Shown here: positions 16,617 through 25,528 of the stretch, one piece after another
Layout of the letters: each line of letters begins with the position of its first letter
How positions within the stretch are numbered: position 1 is the first letter of the stretch
From: an uncultured Selenomonas sp.
GTDB lineage: Bacteria; Bacillota; Negativicutes; Selenomonadales; Selenomonadaceae
Direction: 5' to 3'
NCBI GenBank assembly: GCA_900552565.1
Contig: USAK01000010.1
Span: 1-57,682 of the forward strand
DNA length: 57,682 nucleotides
The notes under the pieces: generated by a model
What the model was told of the DNA's origin: nothing
The model's input: the letters and a program-made list of their open reading frames with translations, nothing else
The model's database searches: none
Program-made: the position numbers and the translations under genes

Positions 16617-17703
16617 GAGATTTACGTTCCTCCAATATCTGATCGATTTCCTTGAATAATTCCTCGACAAGGTCTTCTTCCCTGACTTTGCGGACAATCT
16701 CGCCCTTGCGGAAAATCAGGCCTTCGCCGTTGCCGCCCGCGATGCCGACATCGGCGCCGCGCGCTTCACCGGGGCCATTGACGACACAGCCCATAACGGC
16801 GACTTCTATCGGCTCGGAAAGGCCGGCAAGTTTCTTCTCGACTTTTTCGGCAATGGCCGGCAGGTCGATGCTCGTGCGGCCGCAGGTCGGGCAGGCCACG
16901 AGCGTCGGACCGTATTCCTTAAGGCCGAGGGACTTGAGGATTTCGTTGGCCACGCGGACCTCAACGACGGGGTCGCCTGTCAGCGAGATGCGGAAAGTAT
17001 CGCCAATGCCCTCGGCGAGCAGTGCCCCGATGCCGACGGCCGACTTGATGATGCCGGTATTGACCGTACCTGCCTCGGTGATGCCGAGATGCAGCGGATA
17101 GTCAACGGTCTGGCTCATCAGGCGGTAGGCCGCAATCGTCAAAGGTACATCATGTGCCTTGAGCGAGATTTTCATATCGTGGAAATCCAGGGCTTCAAGA
17201 ATGTGGACATGCTCCATGGCCGACTCAACAAGAGCCTCCGGCGTGACCCCGCCGTATTTCTTGAGGATTTTCTTGTCGAGAGACCCCGCATTGACGCCGA
17301 TGCGGATGGGGATATTTGCTTCCTTCGCCGCACGGACGACGGCCTTGACTTTTTCTTCGCCGCCGATATTGCCCGGATTGAGACGCAGGCCATCGATGCC
17401 CTGGTGGATGGCCTCAAGTGCCAGTTTGTAGTCGAAATGGATATCTGCCACAAGCGGCACGCTGACCTGCCGAATGATATTGCCGAGATTCTTGGCTGCG
17501 GCCATGTCAGGTACAGCCAGACGCACGATATCACAGCCCGCAGCCTGCAGGGCGCGAATCTGCGCGACCGTGGCCTCGGTATCCGTCGTCTTCGTATTCG
17601 TCATCGACTGTACGGAAATCGGCGCACCGCCGCCAATGGCGACTTTGCCGATGTGAATCTGGCGCGTCGGACGGCGTCGTTTTAAATCGTACAAATGGGA
17701 CAC
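16603..17703 (-). CDS. ispG: 4-hydroxy-3-methylbut-2-enyl diphosphate synthase IspG/GcpE
   Basis: IspG is an Fe4S4 reductase that converts methylerythritol cyclodiphosphate to HMBPP in the MEP isoprenoid pathway. The TIM-barrel start ([15 protein letters not shown]) and the C-terminal cluster domain with [10 protein letters not shown] and the third Cys in [10 protein letters not shown] are intact (366 aa). The assigned start is GTG at 17703, but AAGGGA lies too close to it. TTG at 17694 has better spacing and may be the real start. Confidence 0.95.
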   Translation of the reverse strand: MSHLYDLKRRRPTRQIHIGKVAIGGGAPISVQSMTNTKTTDTEATVAQIRALQAAGCDIVRLAVPDMAAAKNLGNIIRQVSVPLVADIHFDYKLALEAIHQGIDGLRLNPGNIGGEEKVKAVVRAAKEANIPIRIGVNAGSLDKKILKKYGGVTPEALVESAMEHVHILEALDFHDMKISLKAHDVPLTIAAYRLMSQTVDYPLHLGITEAGTVNTGIIKSAVGIGALLAEGIGDTFRISLTGDPVVEVRVANEILKSLGLKEYGPTLVACPTCGRTSIDLPAIAEKVEKKLAGLSEPIEVAVMGCVVNGPGEARGADVGIAGGNGEGLIFRKGEIVRKVREEDLVEELFKEIDQILEERKSHESK

Positions 17704-17735
17704 TTCCCTTCTATATTATGACTAAGATGCTCCCG

Positions 17736-18770
17736 TCAGCCGCCGAACAGCACGCGGACGATATCGTTCTTTGTCGCGAGAATCATCAACAGAAGCAGCA
17801 GGATGATGCCGACATTCTGCGTGTAGCGCAGGGCTGCAGGGCTCAGCGGCTTGCCGCGGACAGCCTCGACGCAGAGCGTCAGAAAGTGGCCGCCGTCCAG
17901 CGCCGGAATCGGGAACAAGTTGACGATGCCGAGGTTGAGGCTCAGGAACGCCGCAAAGTTCAAGAGCGGCACAAAGCCCATCTGCGCGACTTCGCCGGCC
18001 ATCTGCGCGACACCGATTGGTCCGGCAAGTTCAGCACCCGAGAGTTCCAGAATAATCTTATACAGGGCATCCACCATCATGTAGAGAATGGCCCCTGTCT
18101 TCTGTACCGCGAGTGACGCAGATTCCACGAGCCCCGGATACCGCGTATTGACCGTGCCCATAACGCCGACCATCGCGCGCTGTGTGCTACTGTCGTAAGT
18201 CGGTGTAACTTCGGCATCAAACGTCGTGTCGCCGCGCTGAATCGTCAAATCGACAGGCTCTGTGCTGTCCTTGACGCCATTGACAAAGTCCGACCATGTC
18301 GAGATAGACTGTCCGTCGATGGCAAGCACACGGTCGCCGTTCTGCAGGCCCGCTTCTGCCGCCGGTTTGCCTGCCAGCACCGTGCCGAGCACAGGTTCAG
18401 GGCTCGGCGTGCTGACGCCGGCAAAAAAGAAGATGCCGAAAAACAGGAAAAGCGGCAGGATAAAATTCATGATGGACCCTGCCAAAATGACAATCATGCG
18501 CGAGCCCACGGGCTTTTCGCAGTAGCCGCGGCTGCCCGCATCGTTATTCTCAGGGTCCATGCCCGCAATATCATTAAAGCCGCCGAGCGGAATAGCGCGA
18601 ATGGAATAAACCGTCTCGCCGCGCTGGAAGCTCACGAGTTTCGGCCCAAAGCCAATGGCAAACTCATCTACGCGCATCCCCGTCATTTTCGCCGTGACAA
18701 AGTGGCCAAGTTCATGCACGAGCACGAGCAGACCAAAGACAAAAATCGCGGCTGCAATTGTCAAAACCAT
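17736..18770 (-). CDS. rseP: RseP-type site-2 membrane protease
   Basis: This intramembrane zinc metalloprotease of the RseP/RasP family (344 aa) cleaves membrane-bound anti-sigma factors or signal-peptide remnants. HELGH (about 19-23) lies in the first membrane segment, a PDZ domain spans about 105-190, and the second metal motif lies in NLFPIPALDGG. Its location between dxr and ispG is common and probably reflects envelope biogenesis grouping. The physiological substrate cannot be read from the sequence. Confidence 0.92.
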   Translation of the reverse strand: MVLTIAAAIFVFGLLVLVHELGHFVTAKMTGMRVDEFAIGFGPKLVSFQRGETVYSIRAIPLGGFNDIAGMDPENNDAGSRGYCEKPVGSRMIVILAGSIMNFILPLFLFFGIFFFAGVSTPSPEPVLGTVLAGKPAAEAGLQNGDRVLAIDGQSISTWSDFVNGVKDSTEPVDLTIQRGDTTFDAEVTPTYDSSTQRAMVGVMGTVNTRYPGLVESASLAVQKTGAILYMMVDALYKIILELSGAELAGPIGVAQMAGEVAQMGFVPLLNFAAFLSLNLGIVNLFPIPALDGGHFLTLCVEAVRGKPLSPAALRYTQNVGIILLLLLMILATKNDIVRVLFGG

Positions 18771-18783
18771 TGATTCACCATCC

Positions 18784-19947
18784 TCATTCCTTCTGCTGCA
18801 GGTCCTTCAGTAGCGATTCGGCATAAGCACGGGCCCAGCGGTCTTCCTCGAAGAGTTCTTCCAGCGTCGGCGAAAGAACGCATTCGCGTTTCATCATGGC
18901 CGACTCAATGATATCGTAGATATCGAGGAAATGAATCTGCCCCTTGAGGAAGGCACCGACGGCCACTTCATTGGCCGCATTGAAAATACACGGCATCGAA
19001 CCGCCCATCTTTCCAGCCTCATAGGCAAAACGCAGGCCCTTGAAGGTCTCCGTATCCGGCTTTTCAAACGTCAGGTCCTTGAGTTTCCAGAAGTCAAGTC
19101 GCTCAAAATTCGAAGGCCGGCGCGTTGGATACGTCAGTGCGTACTGGATGGGCAGCTTCATATCTGGGCAGCCAAGCTGCGCGATGACAGAACCATCGAC
19201 AAACTCAACCATTGAATGGATGATGCTCTGCGGATGCACGACGACCTGAATCTGGTCATAGCTGACGCCATAGAGCCATTTGGCCTCGATGACTTCGAGC
19301 CCCTTATTGACGAGCGAGGCAGAGTCAACCGTGATTTTCTGTCCCATGTTCCACGTCGGATGGGCAAGGACCTGCGCCTTCGTCGCGCCAATGAGTTCTT
19401 CGCGCTTTTTGCCGCGGAACGGGCCGCCCGAACAGGTCAGCAGGAGTTTTTCAATCGTTTCACGCTTCTCCCCCTGCAGGCACTGGAAAAAGGCGCAGTG
19501 CTCACTGTCGACCGGCAGGATGGATACGCCCTGCTCTTTCGCGCGGCGCATGACAATCTCGCCAGCCACGACGAGCGTTTCTTTGTTGGCCAGAGCAATA
19601 TTTTTCTTCGCGTCCAGTGCTTTCATCGTCGGTTCAAGGCCGGCAAAGCCCATCATCGAAGTCACGACCGTATCGACATCCGGATAAGCCGCGGCATCGA
19701 TGAAGGCTTGACGTCCGCCGGCGAGCTTCGTTCTGCCGGTATAACGTTCTTTCAGCCGCGCATAGGCCCTTTCGTCAGAAAGCACTGCCAGCTCCGGCTC
19801 AAACTCGCGAATCTGCTGTTCGAGAAGTTCGTCACTCGAATTCGCCGCGAGTACGGAAATATGAAAGAGTTCCGGATGCGAACGCACGACAGCCAGTGTC
19901 TGCGTGCCGATGGAACCCGTAGAGCCTAAAACGGCAATATTTTTCAT
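18784..19947 (-). CDS. dxr: 1-deoxy-D-xylulose 5-phosphate reductoisomerase
   Basis: DXR makes 2-C-methylerythritol 4-phosphate with NADPH in the first committed MEP step. The N-terminal LGSTGSIGTQT nucleotide motif, LANKETLV, and the substrate and metal motif VDSEHCAFFQ are present, followed by the usual C-terminal helical domain (387 aa). ATG at 19947 follows GAGGAGG. It is operonic with cdsA, rseP and ispG. Confidence 0.96.
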   Translation of the reverse strand: MKNIAVLGSTGSIGTQTLAVVRSHPELFHISVLAANSSDELLEQQIREFEPELAVLSDERAYARLKERYTGRTKLAGGRQAFIDAAAYPDVDTVVTSMMGFAGLEPTMKALDAKKNIALANKETLVVAGEIVMRRAKEQGVSILPVDSEHCAFFQCLQGEKRETIEKLLLTCSGGPFRGKKREELIGATKAQVLAHPTWNMGQKITVDSASLVNKGLEVIEAKWLYGVSYDQIQVVVHPQSIIHSMVEFVDGSVIAQLGCPDMKLPIQYALTYPTRRPSNFERLDFWKLKDLTFEKPDTETFKGLRFAYEAGKMGGSMPCIFNAANEVAVGAFLKGQIHFLDIYDIIESAMMKRECVLSPTLEELFEEDRWARAYAESLLKDLQQKE

Positions 19948-19964
19948 GAAACCTCCTCACTTCC

Positions 19965-20795
19965 TCACTTCAGGCCAATGCCCGAAAGCAGCACGAAATA
20001 ATAGACCAGCGGCGCCGTGAGCAGCACGCTGTCAAAGCGGTCCCAGACACCGCCGTGTCCCGGGATGATGTTGCCGGAGTCCTTGATGCCCGTATAGCGC
20101 TTGGCGACGGATTCCACGAGGTCGCCGAGCGTCGCGATGATGGAAATGCAAAAGCCAAGCACAGCCATCTCAAGGACGGGCAGAGAAAAGAATACGCCAA
20201 GCCCTGCCACCGCAGCCGTCGTGCCGACGACAGAACCGAGGAAGCCCTCTACCGTCTTATTCGGGCTGATGGTCGGGCAAAGTTTATGTCTGCCAAGGGC
20301 AGAGCCCGTAAAATACGCAAACGTATCACTGGCCCAGGTGCCGATAAACATAACCCAAATCATCGCACAGCCGAATTCAAACGGGCCGAAGGATGTTGCC
20401 AGCTGCTGCTCCGGATAGAGGAAGCGCAGCATGACCATGTGCGCAAACGGATAACCGAAATAGAAGATACCGGCGGCCGATGTGCAGGCGTCGACAAAGG
20501 AAACACGGCCATGCAGAAGAACACTCTCCAAAAGGACAACGAGAACGATGCCCGTACTTACGGCCATGGTCTCCTCCGCATTTCCGAGCCACGCACAGCC
20601 CCAAAGCAGGAAAAGTCCAATGATGCCAGTGATAAACGTGATGTTCATCCCTTTTTTATGGAAAGCACGTGCATACTCAAACCAGGCTATGAGAGAAAGC
20701 ACAAGGGCAAAACCGGCAAAAAGAGCCCCGCCCATCTGGATGATAAGGGCAGCCAGCGCAATGCCGACCACGCCAGTGATGATTCTGGTAAACAA
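19965..20795 (-). CDS. cdsA: phosphatidate cytidylyltransferase CdsA
   Basis: CdsA makes CDP-diacylglycerol from phosphatidic acid and CTP for phospholipid synthesis in the cytoplasmic membrane. About eight membrane segments are visible, and the CTP-transferase signature appears near the C-terminus (KDSGNIIPGHGGVWDRFDS). The start is TTG at 20795 behind AGGAGCG (276 aa). Confidence 0.94.
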   Translation of the reverse strand: MFTRIITGVVGIALAALIIQMGGALFAGFALVLSLIAWFEYARAFHKKGMNITFITGIIGLFLLWGCAWLGNAEETMAVSTGIVLVVLLESVLLHGRVSFVDACTSAAGIFYFGYPFAHMVMLRFLYPEQQLATSFGPFEFGCAMIWVMFIGTWASDTFAYFTGSALGRHKLCPTISPNKTVEGFLGSVVGTTAAVAGLGVFFSLPVLEMAVLGFCISIIATLGDLVESVAKRYTGIKDSGNIIPGHGGVWDRFDSVLLTAPLVYYFVLLSGIGLK

Positions 20796-20812
20796 AGAAA
20801 ACGCTCCTATCC

Positions 20813-21607
20813 TTATTTATTGGTGAGTCCGCCGAAACGGCGGTCGCGGCCGGCAAAGTCTACCATCGCGTCGACAAAGCATTCCGGCGTGAAATCCGGC
20901 CAGTTGACATCCGTAAAGTAAAATTCAGCATAAGCCGACTGCCAGAGCAGGAAGTTCGAGAGACGCTGGTCGCCGCTCGTGCGGATGACCAGGTCAACCG
21001 GCGGGTCCCCTGCCGTATCGAGTTCCTGTTCCATGGCTTCCGCATCAATGTCCTCTGCGGCAAATTCTCCAGCGGCGACTTTTTTCGCCAGGGAGCGGGC
21101 CGCGCGCAGCAGCTCGTCCTGACCGCCATAGTTCGCGGCTACATTGAAACGGATGCCCGTATTGTGCTTCATGAGCTCTTCCGCTTCATTCATCTGGCGC
21201 TGCAGCCCTTCAGGCATGCCGTCCCTGCGGCCGATGAAGCGAATGCGCACGTTGTAGTCATTCATTTCCTCGAGCTCTTTCAGCAGATACTCTGAAAACA
21301 GCTTCATAAGAAAGTCGACCTCAGGGCGCGGGCGCTTCCAGTTCTCCGTTGAGAACGCGTAGACCGTCAGGGCCTCGAGCCGCAGGTCAATCGCGGCTTT
21401 TAAAACATTCTTGAGCGTCTTGACGCCGGCCTTATGCCCCGCCGTGCGTATCATGCCGCGGCTCTGGGCCCAGCGGCCGTTGCCGTCCATAATGATAGCC
21501 ACATGGCGCGGCAGGCGCTGCCAGTTGATTCTATCGTAGATCGGATTCATGCCCGATGGCTTCTTTTCCGCCGCCGGTTTAGATCCGCCGAATATCTTTT
21601 TCCACAT
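20813..21607 (-). CDS. uppS: undecaprenyl diphosphate synthase UppS
   Basis: This is a cis-prenyltransferase making the C55 carrier used by MraY and MurG. The HVAIIMDGNGRWA motif, the FSTENW region and the C-terminal RTSGDQRLSNFLLWQ motif are intact. ATG at 21607 was chosen because GGAGG lies 8 bases upstream (264 aa); the ATG five codons earlier overlaps that site. It heads the uppS-cdsA-dxr-rseP-ispG-proS operon. Confidence 0.96.
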   Translation of the reverse strand: MWKKIFGGSKPAAEKKPSGMNPIYDRINWQRLPRHVAIIMDGNGRWAQSRGMIRTAGHKAGVKTLKNVLKAAIDLRLEALTVYAFSTENWKRPRPEVDFLMKLFSEYLLKELEEMNDYNVRIRFIGRRDGMPEGLQRQMNEAEELMKHNTGIRFNVAANYGGQDELLRAARSLAKKVAAGEFAAEDIDAEAMEQELDTAGDPPVDLVIRTSGDQRLSNFLLWQSAYAEFYFTDVNWPDFTPECFVDAMVDFAGRDRRFGGLTNK

Positions 21608-21631
21608 GCAAAGGTCCTCCATCCTGAGGAT

Positions 21632-21640
21632 ATTCTATCA
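21632..21640 (-). promoter_or_regulatory. extended -10 element ahead of uppS
   Basis: TGATAGAAT on the minus strand is an extended -10 placed about 25 bases before the uppS start, just after the terminator of the preceding operon. No good -35 is seen. Confidence 0.4.
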
Positions 21641-21653
21641 TGTACAAATAGCG

Positions 21654-21685
21654 AAAAGCCCCTCTCAACATATCATAAGAGGGGC
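21654..21685 (-). terminator. terminator after the ferredoxin gene
   Basis: GCCCCTCT and AGAGGGGC (8 bp) enclose a 12-base loop, and TTTT follows on the minus strand. It separates the rpsB-to-ferredoxin block from uppS. Confidence 0.8.
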
Positions 21686-21698
21686 CGCTCATCATAGA

Positions 21699-21869
21699 TC
21701 AGGGAGCTTCAATTGCGGATACCGGGCAGCCGGCAGCGCAAGCACCGCACTCAACGCATTTGTCAGCGTCGATTTCATAGTGCTCTGCACCCTCGCTGAT
21801 TGCCTCAACCGGGCAAGTAGCAGCGCAGGAACCGCAAGAAATGCAGTCATCAGTAATCTTGTATGCCAT
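21699..21869 (-). CDS. 2[4Fe-4S] ferredoxin
   Basis: This 56-aa electron carrier has two CxxCxxCxxxCP clusters (CISCGSCAATCP and CVECGACAAGCP). ATG at 21869 has AGGAGG 9 bases upstream; the 7 codons before it in frame are the ribosome site itself. Clostridial-type ferredoxins serve anaerobic redox enzymes such as IspG; the proximity to ispG is suggestive only. It is co-directional with frr and the 72-aa protein gene. Confidence 0.95.
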   Translation of the reverse strand: MAYKITDDCISCGSCAATCPVEAISEGAEHYEIDADKCVECGACAAGCPVSAIEAP

Positions 21870-21870
21870 A

Positions 21871-22089
21871 TTATTTCGCCTCCTTTCCAAGCTTTCTCTG
21901 CTTTGCAGCCAGAGTCAGCAAGATTTCGCCATCCGAGAGGATTTTCTCCCGGACGACATAGAGACAGGTTTCATCTGTCTTGAAAAAATCACGCGTGGGG
22001 CGTGTAATTTCTGTAGTATAGCGGCAGCCAGCTGCCGAGAGCATCTGCTCTGCCTCAGGGAGCGACCTTGCCAGTACGTCAGGTGTCAT
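21871..22089 (-). CDS. hypothetical protein (72 aa) between frr and the ferredoxin gene
   Basis: The ATG lies 1 base after the frr stop codon, with GGAAG at proper spacing, and the stop falls beside the ferredoxin ribosome site, so the three genes are tightly packed. The protein MTPDVLARSLPEAE... has a Cys at about residue 22, a predicted beta-rich centre (CLYVVREKIL) and a lysine-rich C-terminus. No domain is recognised and no function is proposed. Packing and codon use support a real gene. Confidence 0.72.
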   Translation of the reverse strand: MTPDVLARSLPEAEQMLSAAGCRYTTEITRPTRDFFKTDETCLYVVREKILSDGEILLTLAAKQRKLGKEAK

Positions 22090-22090
22090 A

Positions 22091-22647
22091 TCAGACTTCC
22101 ATGACTTCTTTCTCTTTGACGGCTTTAGCGTCATCAGCGAGTTTGACATACTTGTCAACGAGCTTCTGCATGGCTTCCTGACCGCGCTTCGACTCATCTT
22201 CTGTGATTTCTTTCGCCTTCTCCATTTTCTTGAAGGCTTCATTACCGTCGCGGCGGATGTTGCGCAGTGCTACTTTTGCCTCTTCCGTCTTTTTGTTGAC
22301 CGTCTTGACAAGTTCCTGACGGCGTTCCTGCGTCAGCGCAGGGATGGACAGGCGGATGACTGTACCGTCCGAATTTGGCGAAAGGCCGAGGTCCGATTTC
22401 ATGATGGCGACTTCGATGTCATGAAGAATGGATTTTTCCCATGGCTGAATCGTAATCATGCGCGGCTCCGGTACCGTAACTTTGGCAATCTGGTTAACCG
22501 GCGTCGGGGCACCGTAGTAATCTACCATGACCTTATCGAGCAGGGACGGCGTAGCACGGCCTGCACGCAGCGAAGCAAACTCATGCTTGAGCGCTTCGAT
22601 GCTCTTTTTCATGCGGTCCTCATGGGACGCGAGAATATCTGTTACCA

Positions 22648-22648
<1 letters not shown>
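22091..22648 (-). CDS. frr: ribosome recycling factor
   Basis: RRF splits post-termination ribosomes together with EF-G. The 185-aa protein has the normal three-helix bundle plus beta domain. LRAGRATPSLLD, the YYGAPTPVNQIA region and the C-terminal helix DESKRGQEAMQKL are conserved. Its ATG overlaps the pyrH stop as TGATG, giving coupled translation. Confidence 0.97.
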
Positions 22649-23388
<740 letters not shown>

Positions 23389-23412
23389 CTAAATATCACT
23401 GCATCTTTCTCT

Positions 23413-23441
23413 ATTATAACCTTTAAAAAAAGAGAACACAA
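23413..23441 (-). promoter_or_regulatory. pyrH promoter overlapping the tsf terminator
   Basis: On the minus strand TTGTGT (23441-23436), 17 bases, and TATAAT (23418-23413). The -35 lies in the loop-proximal stem of the terminator and the spacer covers its U run, so both signals share the same bases. Confidence 0.7.
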
Positions 23442-23458
23442 TCCATTATGTGTTCTCT
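23424..23458 (-). terminator. terminator after tsf
   Basis: AGAGAACACA and TGTGTTCTCT form a 10-bp stem with an 8-base loop, followed on the minus strand by seven T. Confidence 0.88.
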
Positions 23459-23490
23459 TTCTTTCCAAATTTTACCGTTCTTACGGGTAA

Positions 23491-24360
23491 TTATTTCATC
23501 TGAGCAGCGACTTCAGCAGCGAAGTTCTCCTGCTTCTTCTCGATGCCTTCGCCGAGCTGATAACGCGTGAATGCCGTTACCTTGACATCGCCAAGAACAT
23601 CGCTGATCGTCTTGTCGGAATCCTTGACGAAAATCTGCTCGTTGAGGCAGACTTCCTTGTAGTACTTCTTGATGCGGCCATCGACAATGCGGTCGATAAT
23701 CTTAGCCGGCTTGCCTTCTTCTTCCGCCTGCTTGCGGGCAACTTCCTTCTCGTGCTCAACGATTTCAGCCGGAACACCCGTCTCATCGATAGCAACCGGA
23801 TTTGCTGCAGCAATCTGCATAGCAATGTCCTTGCCGAGAGCAGCGTCGCCGCCCGTCAGGTCAACGAGGACACCGATCTTGCCGCCCATGTGGATGTAGC
23901 TGGCGATGCGGCCTTCCGTCTCATAGCAGACGAAACGGCGCAGCGAGATCTTCTCACCAATCGTAGCCGTAGCTTCCGTAACGAGGGAAGCAACCGTCTT
24001 GCCGTCGATTTCGCTGTTGTTGAGAGCGTCGAGGTCTGCCGGTTTCGTGTCAGCAACGTGCTTAGCAATCTTCTCTGCGAGCTCGCGGAACTGCTCATTG
24101 CCAGCAGCGAAGTCCGTTTCGCAGTTGACTTCAACGAGAGCACCGACTTTCGCATCTTCGCTGATGTAAGCGACGACAGCACCCTCTGCAGCGATGCGGC
24201 CGGCTTTCTTTTCAGCCTTCGAGATGCCCTTTTCACGGAGCCAGTCGATAGCTTTTGCCTTGTCGCCGTCCGTAGCCGTCAGGGCCTTCTTGCAGTCCAT
24301 CATGCCTGCGCCAGTGGTCTCGCGCAGCTCTTTTACCATTGCAGCCGTAATCTTTGCCAT
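23491..24360 (-). CDS. tsf: elongation factor Ts
   Basis: EF-Ts exchanges GDP for GTP on EF-Tu. The N-terminal UBA-like domain (VKELRETTGAGMMDCKKAL), the TDFAAGNEQF core motif and the C-terminal domain are present (289 aa). ATG at 24360 follows AGGAGG, which lies right behind the terminator-like hairpin separating tsf from rpsB. Confidence 0.97.
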   Translation of the reverse strand: MAKITAAMVKELRETTGAGMMDCKKALTATDGDKAKAIDWLREKGISKAEKKAGRIAAEGAVVAYISEDAKVGALVEVNCETDFAAGNEQFRELAEKIAKHVADTKPADLDALNNSEIDGKTVASLVTEATATIGEKISLRRFVCYETEGRIASYIHMGGKIGVLVDLTGGDAALGKDIAMQIAAANPVAIDETGVPAEIVEHEKEVARKQAEEEGKPAKIIDRIVDGRIKKYYKEVCLNEQIFVKDSDKTISDVLGDVKVTAFTRYQLGEGIEKKQENFAAEVAAQMK

Positions 24361-24379
24361 TGGTTCTTTTCCTCCTAAT

Positions 24380-24415
24380 AAAAAAGAGGAGCAAGGGATA
24401 ACTCCCTTACCCCTC
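24380..24415 (-). terminator. intra-operon terminator or attenuator between rpsB and tsf
   Basis: A 13-bp stem with two G-U pairs (24403-24415 with 24386-24398) and a 4-base loop is followed on the minus strand by TTTTTT. It lies directly before the tsf ribosome site and probably reduces tsf transcription relative to rpsB. Confidence 0.75.
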
Positions 24416-24438
24416 CCGGTCTCTTTATCGAATCTGGA

Positions 24439-25164
24439 TTATTCAGCAGCCAGAGCTTCTGCAGCTTCAGCTTCGCTGTCCTCACCCTGACGACCCTCGA
24501 GGACTGCATCAGCCATGCGGCCCGTGAGGAGTTTGACAGCGCGGATAGCATCGTCGTTGCCTGGGATGACATAATCGATCTCGTCCGGATCGCAGTTCGT
24601 ATCAACGATAGCAACGATAGGAATATTGAGCTTGCGTGCCTCAGCGACAGCAATACGCTCCTTGCGCGGGTCTACGATGAAGAGTGCGCCCGGCAGCTTG
24701 TTCATCTCTTTGATACCGCCGAGATACTGCTCGAGTTTCTCCATCTCATGACGGAGACCCTGAACCTCTTTCTTCGTGAGGACTTCGAACGTGCCGTCAG
24801 CTTCCATAGCCTCGAGCTCTTTGAGACGGGCAATGCGCTTCTGGATCGTGCGGAAGTTCGTCATCATGCCGCCGAGCCAGCGCTCGTTGACATAGAACTG
24901 GCCAGCACGCGTAGCCTCTTCTTTGATGGCTTCCTGTGCCTGCTTCTTCGTGCCGACGAACAGAACGCTCTTGCCTTCTTCAGCAACGCTGCGAAGGAAT
25001 GCATATGCTTCGTCAACCTTCTTGACCGTCTTCTGCAGGTCAATGATGTAGATGCCGTTACGCTCCGTGAAGATGTACTTTGCCATCTTCGGGTTCCAGC
25101 GGCGCGTCTGATGTCCGAAGTGGACACCTGCTTCAAGTAACTGTTTCATGGAAATAACTGCCAT
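24439..25164 (-). CDS. rpsB: 30S ribosomal protein S2
   Basis: S2 is a late-assembling small subunit protein. The N-terminus [17 protein letters not shown] and the [12 protein letters not shown] and NTNCDP-type motif ([15 protein letters not shown]) are diagnostic (241 aa, with a Glu/Ala-rich tail). ATG at 25164 follows AGGAGGTG; the longer open frame covers the leader. It heads the rpsB-tsf unit. Confidence 0.97.
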   Translation of the reverse strand: MAVISMKQLLEAGVHFGHQTRRWNPKMAKYIFTERNGIYIIDLQKTVKKVDEAYAFLRSVAEEGKSVLFVGTKKQAQEAIKEEATRAGQFYVNERWLGGMMTNFRTIQKRIARLKELEAMEADGTFEVLTKKEVQGLRHEMEKLEQYLGGIKEMNKLPGALFIVDPRKERIAVAEARKLNIPIVAIVDTNCDPDEIDYVIPGNDDAIRAVKLLTGRMADAVLEGRQGEDSEAEAAEALAAE

Positions 25165-25266
25165 GTTGGTGCACCTCCTGTTTTTTTCTTCCGCGTCCTT
25201 CATCTCTCTGCACCACCCTCTTTGGGGCACAGGGCAGCGATCAGGCCGCGTGCTATTTTTACACCG
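25165..25266 (-). promoter_or_regulatory. structured 5' leader of rpsB
   Basis: About 100 bases lie between the predicted transcription start (near 25266) and the rpsB ATG. They include GC-rich segments able to pair (GCACGCGG and the CTGCCCTGTGC side). Autogenous S2 leaders are known in several phyla, so this may be one; no consensus could be tested. Confidence 0.35.
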
Positions 25267-25272
25267 CTAAAG

Positions 25273-25301
25273 ATTATATCATAAGTAAAGGTGGTTGACA
25301 A
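25273..25301 (-). promoter_or_regulatory. rpsB promoter
   Basis: TTGTCA (25301-25296), 17 bases, and TATAAT (25278-25273) with an upstream TGA giving an extended -10. It is a strong promoter, as expected for a ribosomal protein gene. Confidence 0.82.
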
Positions 25302-25409
25302 TCATTCATAGAAAAATTTTTTCTCATGGATGCCGGTAAATTTATCATTATTTTACTAATTTTTACACCAATATACATTGAAATTGTTTTCATTTGTATA
25401 AAATTGTAT

Positions 25410-25422
25410 GTATACCGTATAC
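25410..25422 (+). promoter_or_regulatory. palindrome upstream of the symporter promoter
   Basis: GTATAC-C-GTATAC forms a 13-base dyad 15 bases upstream of the -35. The placement suits an activator site. No regulator gene is adjacent. Confidence 0.4.
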
Positions 25423-25436
25423 TTATCTTTTAGCAA

Positions 25437-25465
25437 TAGACAAACATACACATTTTACCTATAAT
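25437..25465 (+). promoter_or_regulatory. promoter of the symporter gene
   Basis: TAGACA (25437-25442), a 17-base spacer and TATAAT (25460-25465). Confidence 0.72.
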
Positions 25466-25528
25466 TAAGACTGTGATAAGCAAATGGCATCATAAGTCAT
25501 AGTAATACATTCTAAAGGAGTGAGCTTC

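Noticed and set aside
14667..16655. 662-aa plus-strand open frame opposite proS
   Set aside because: It begins inside the DUF1858-type gene in another frame, crosses a strong terminator and runs antisense to proS. It has no domain or ribosome site.
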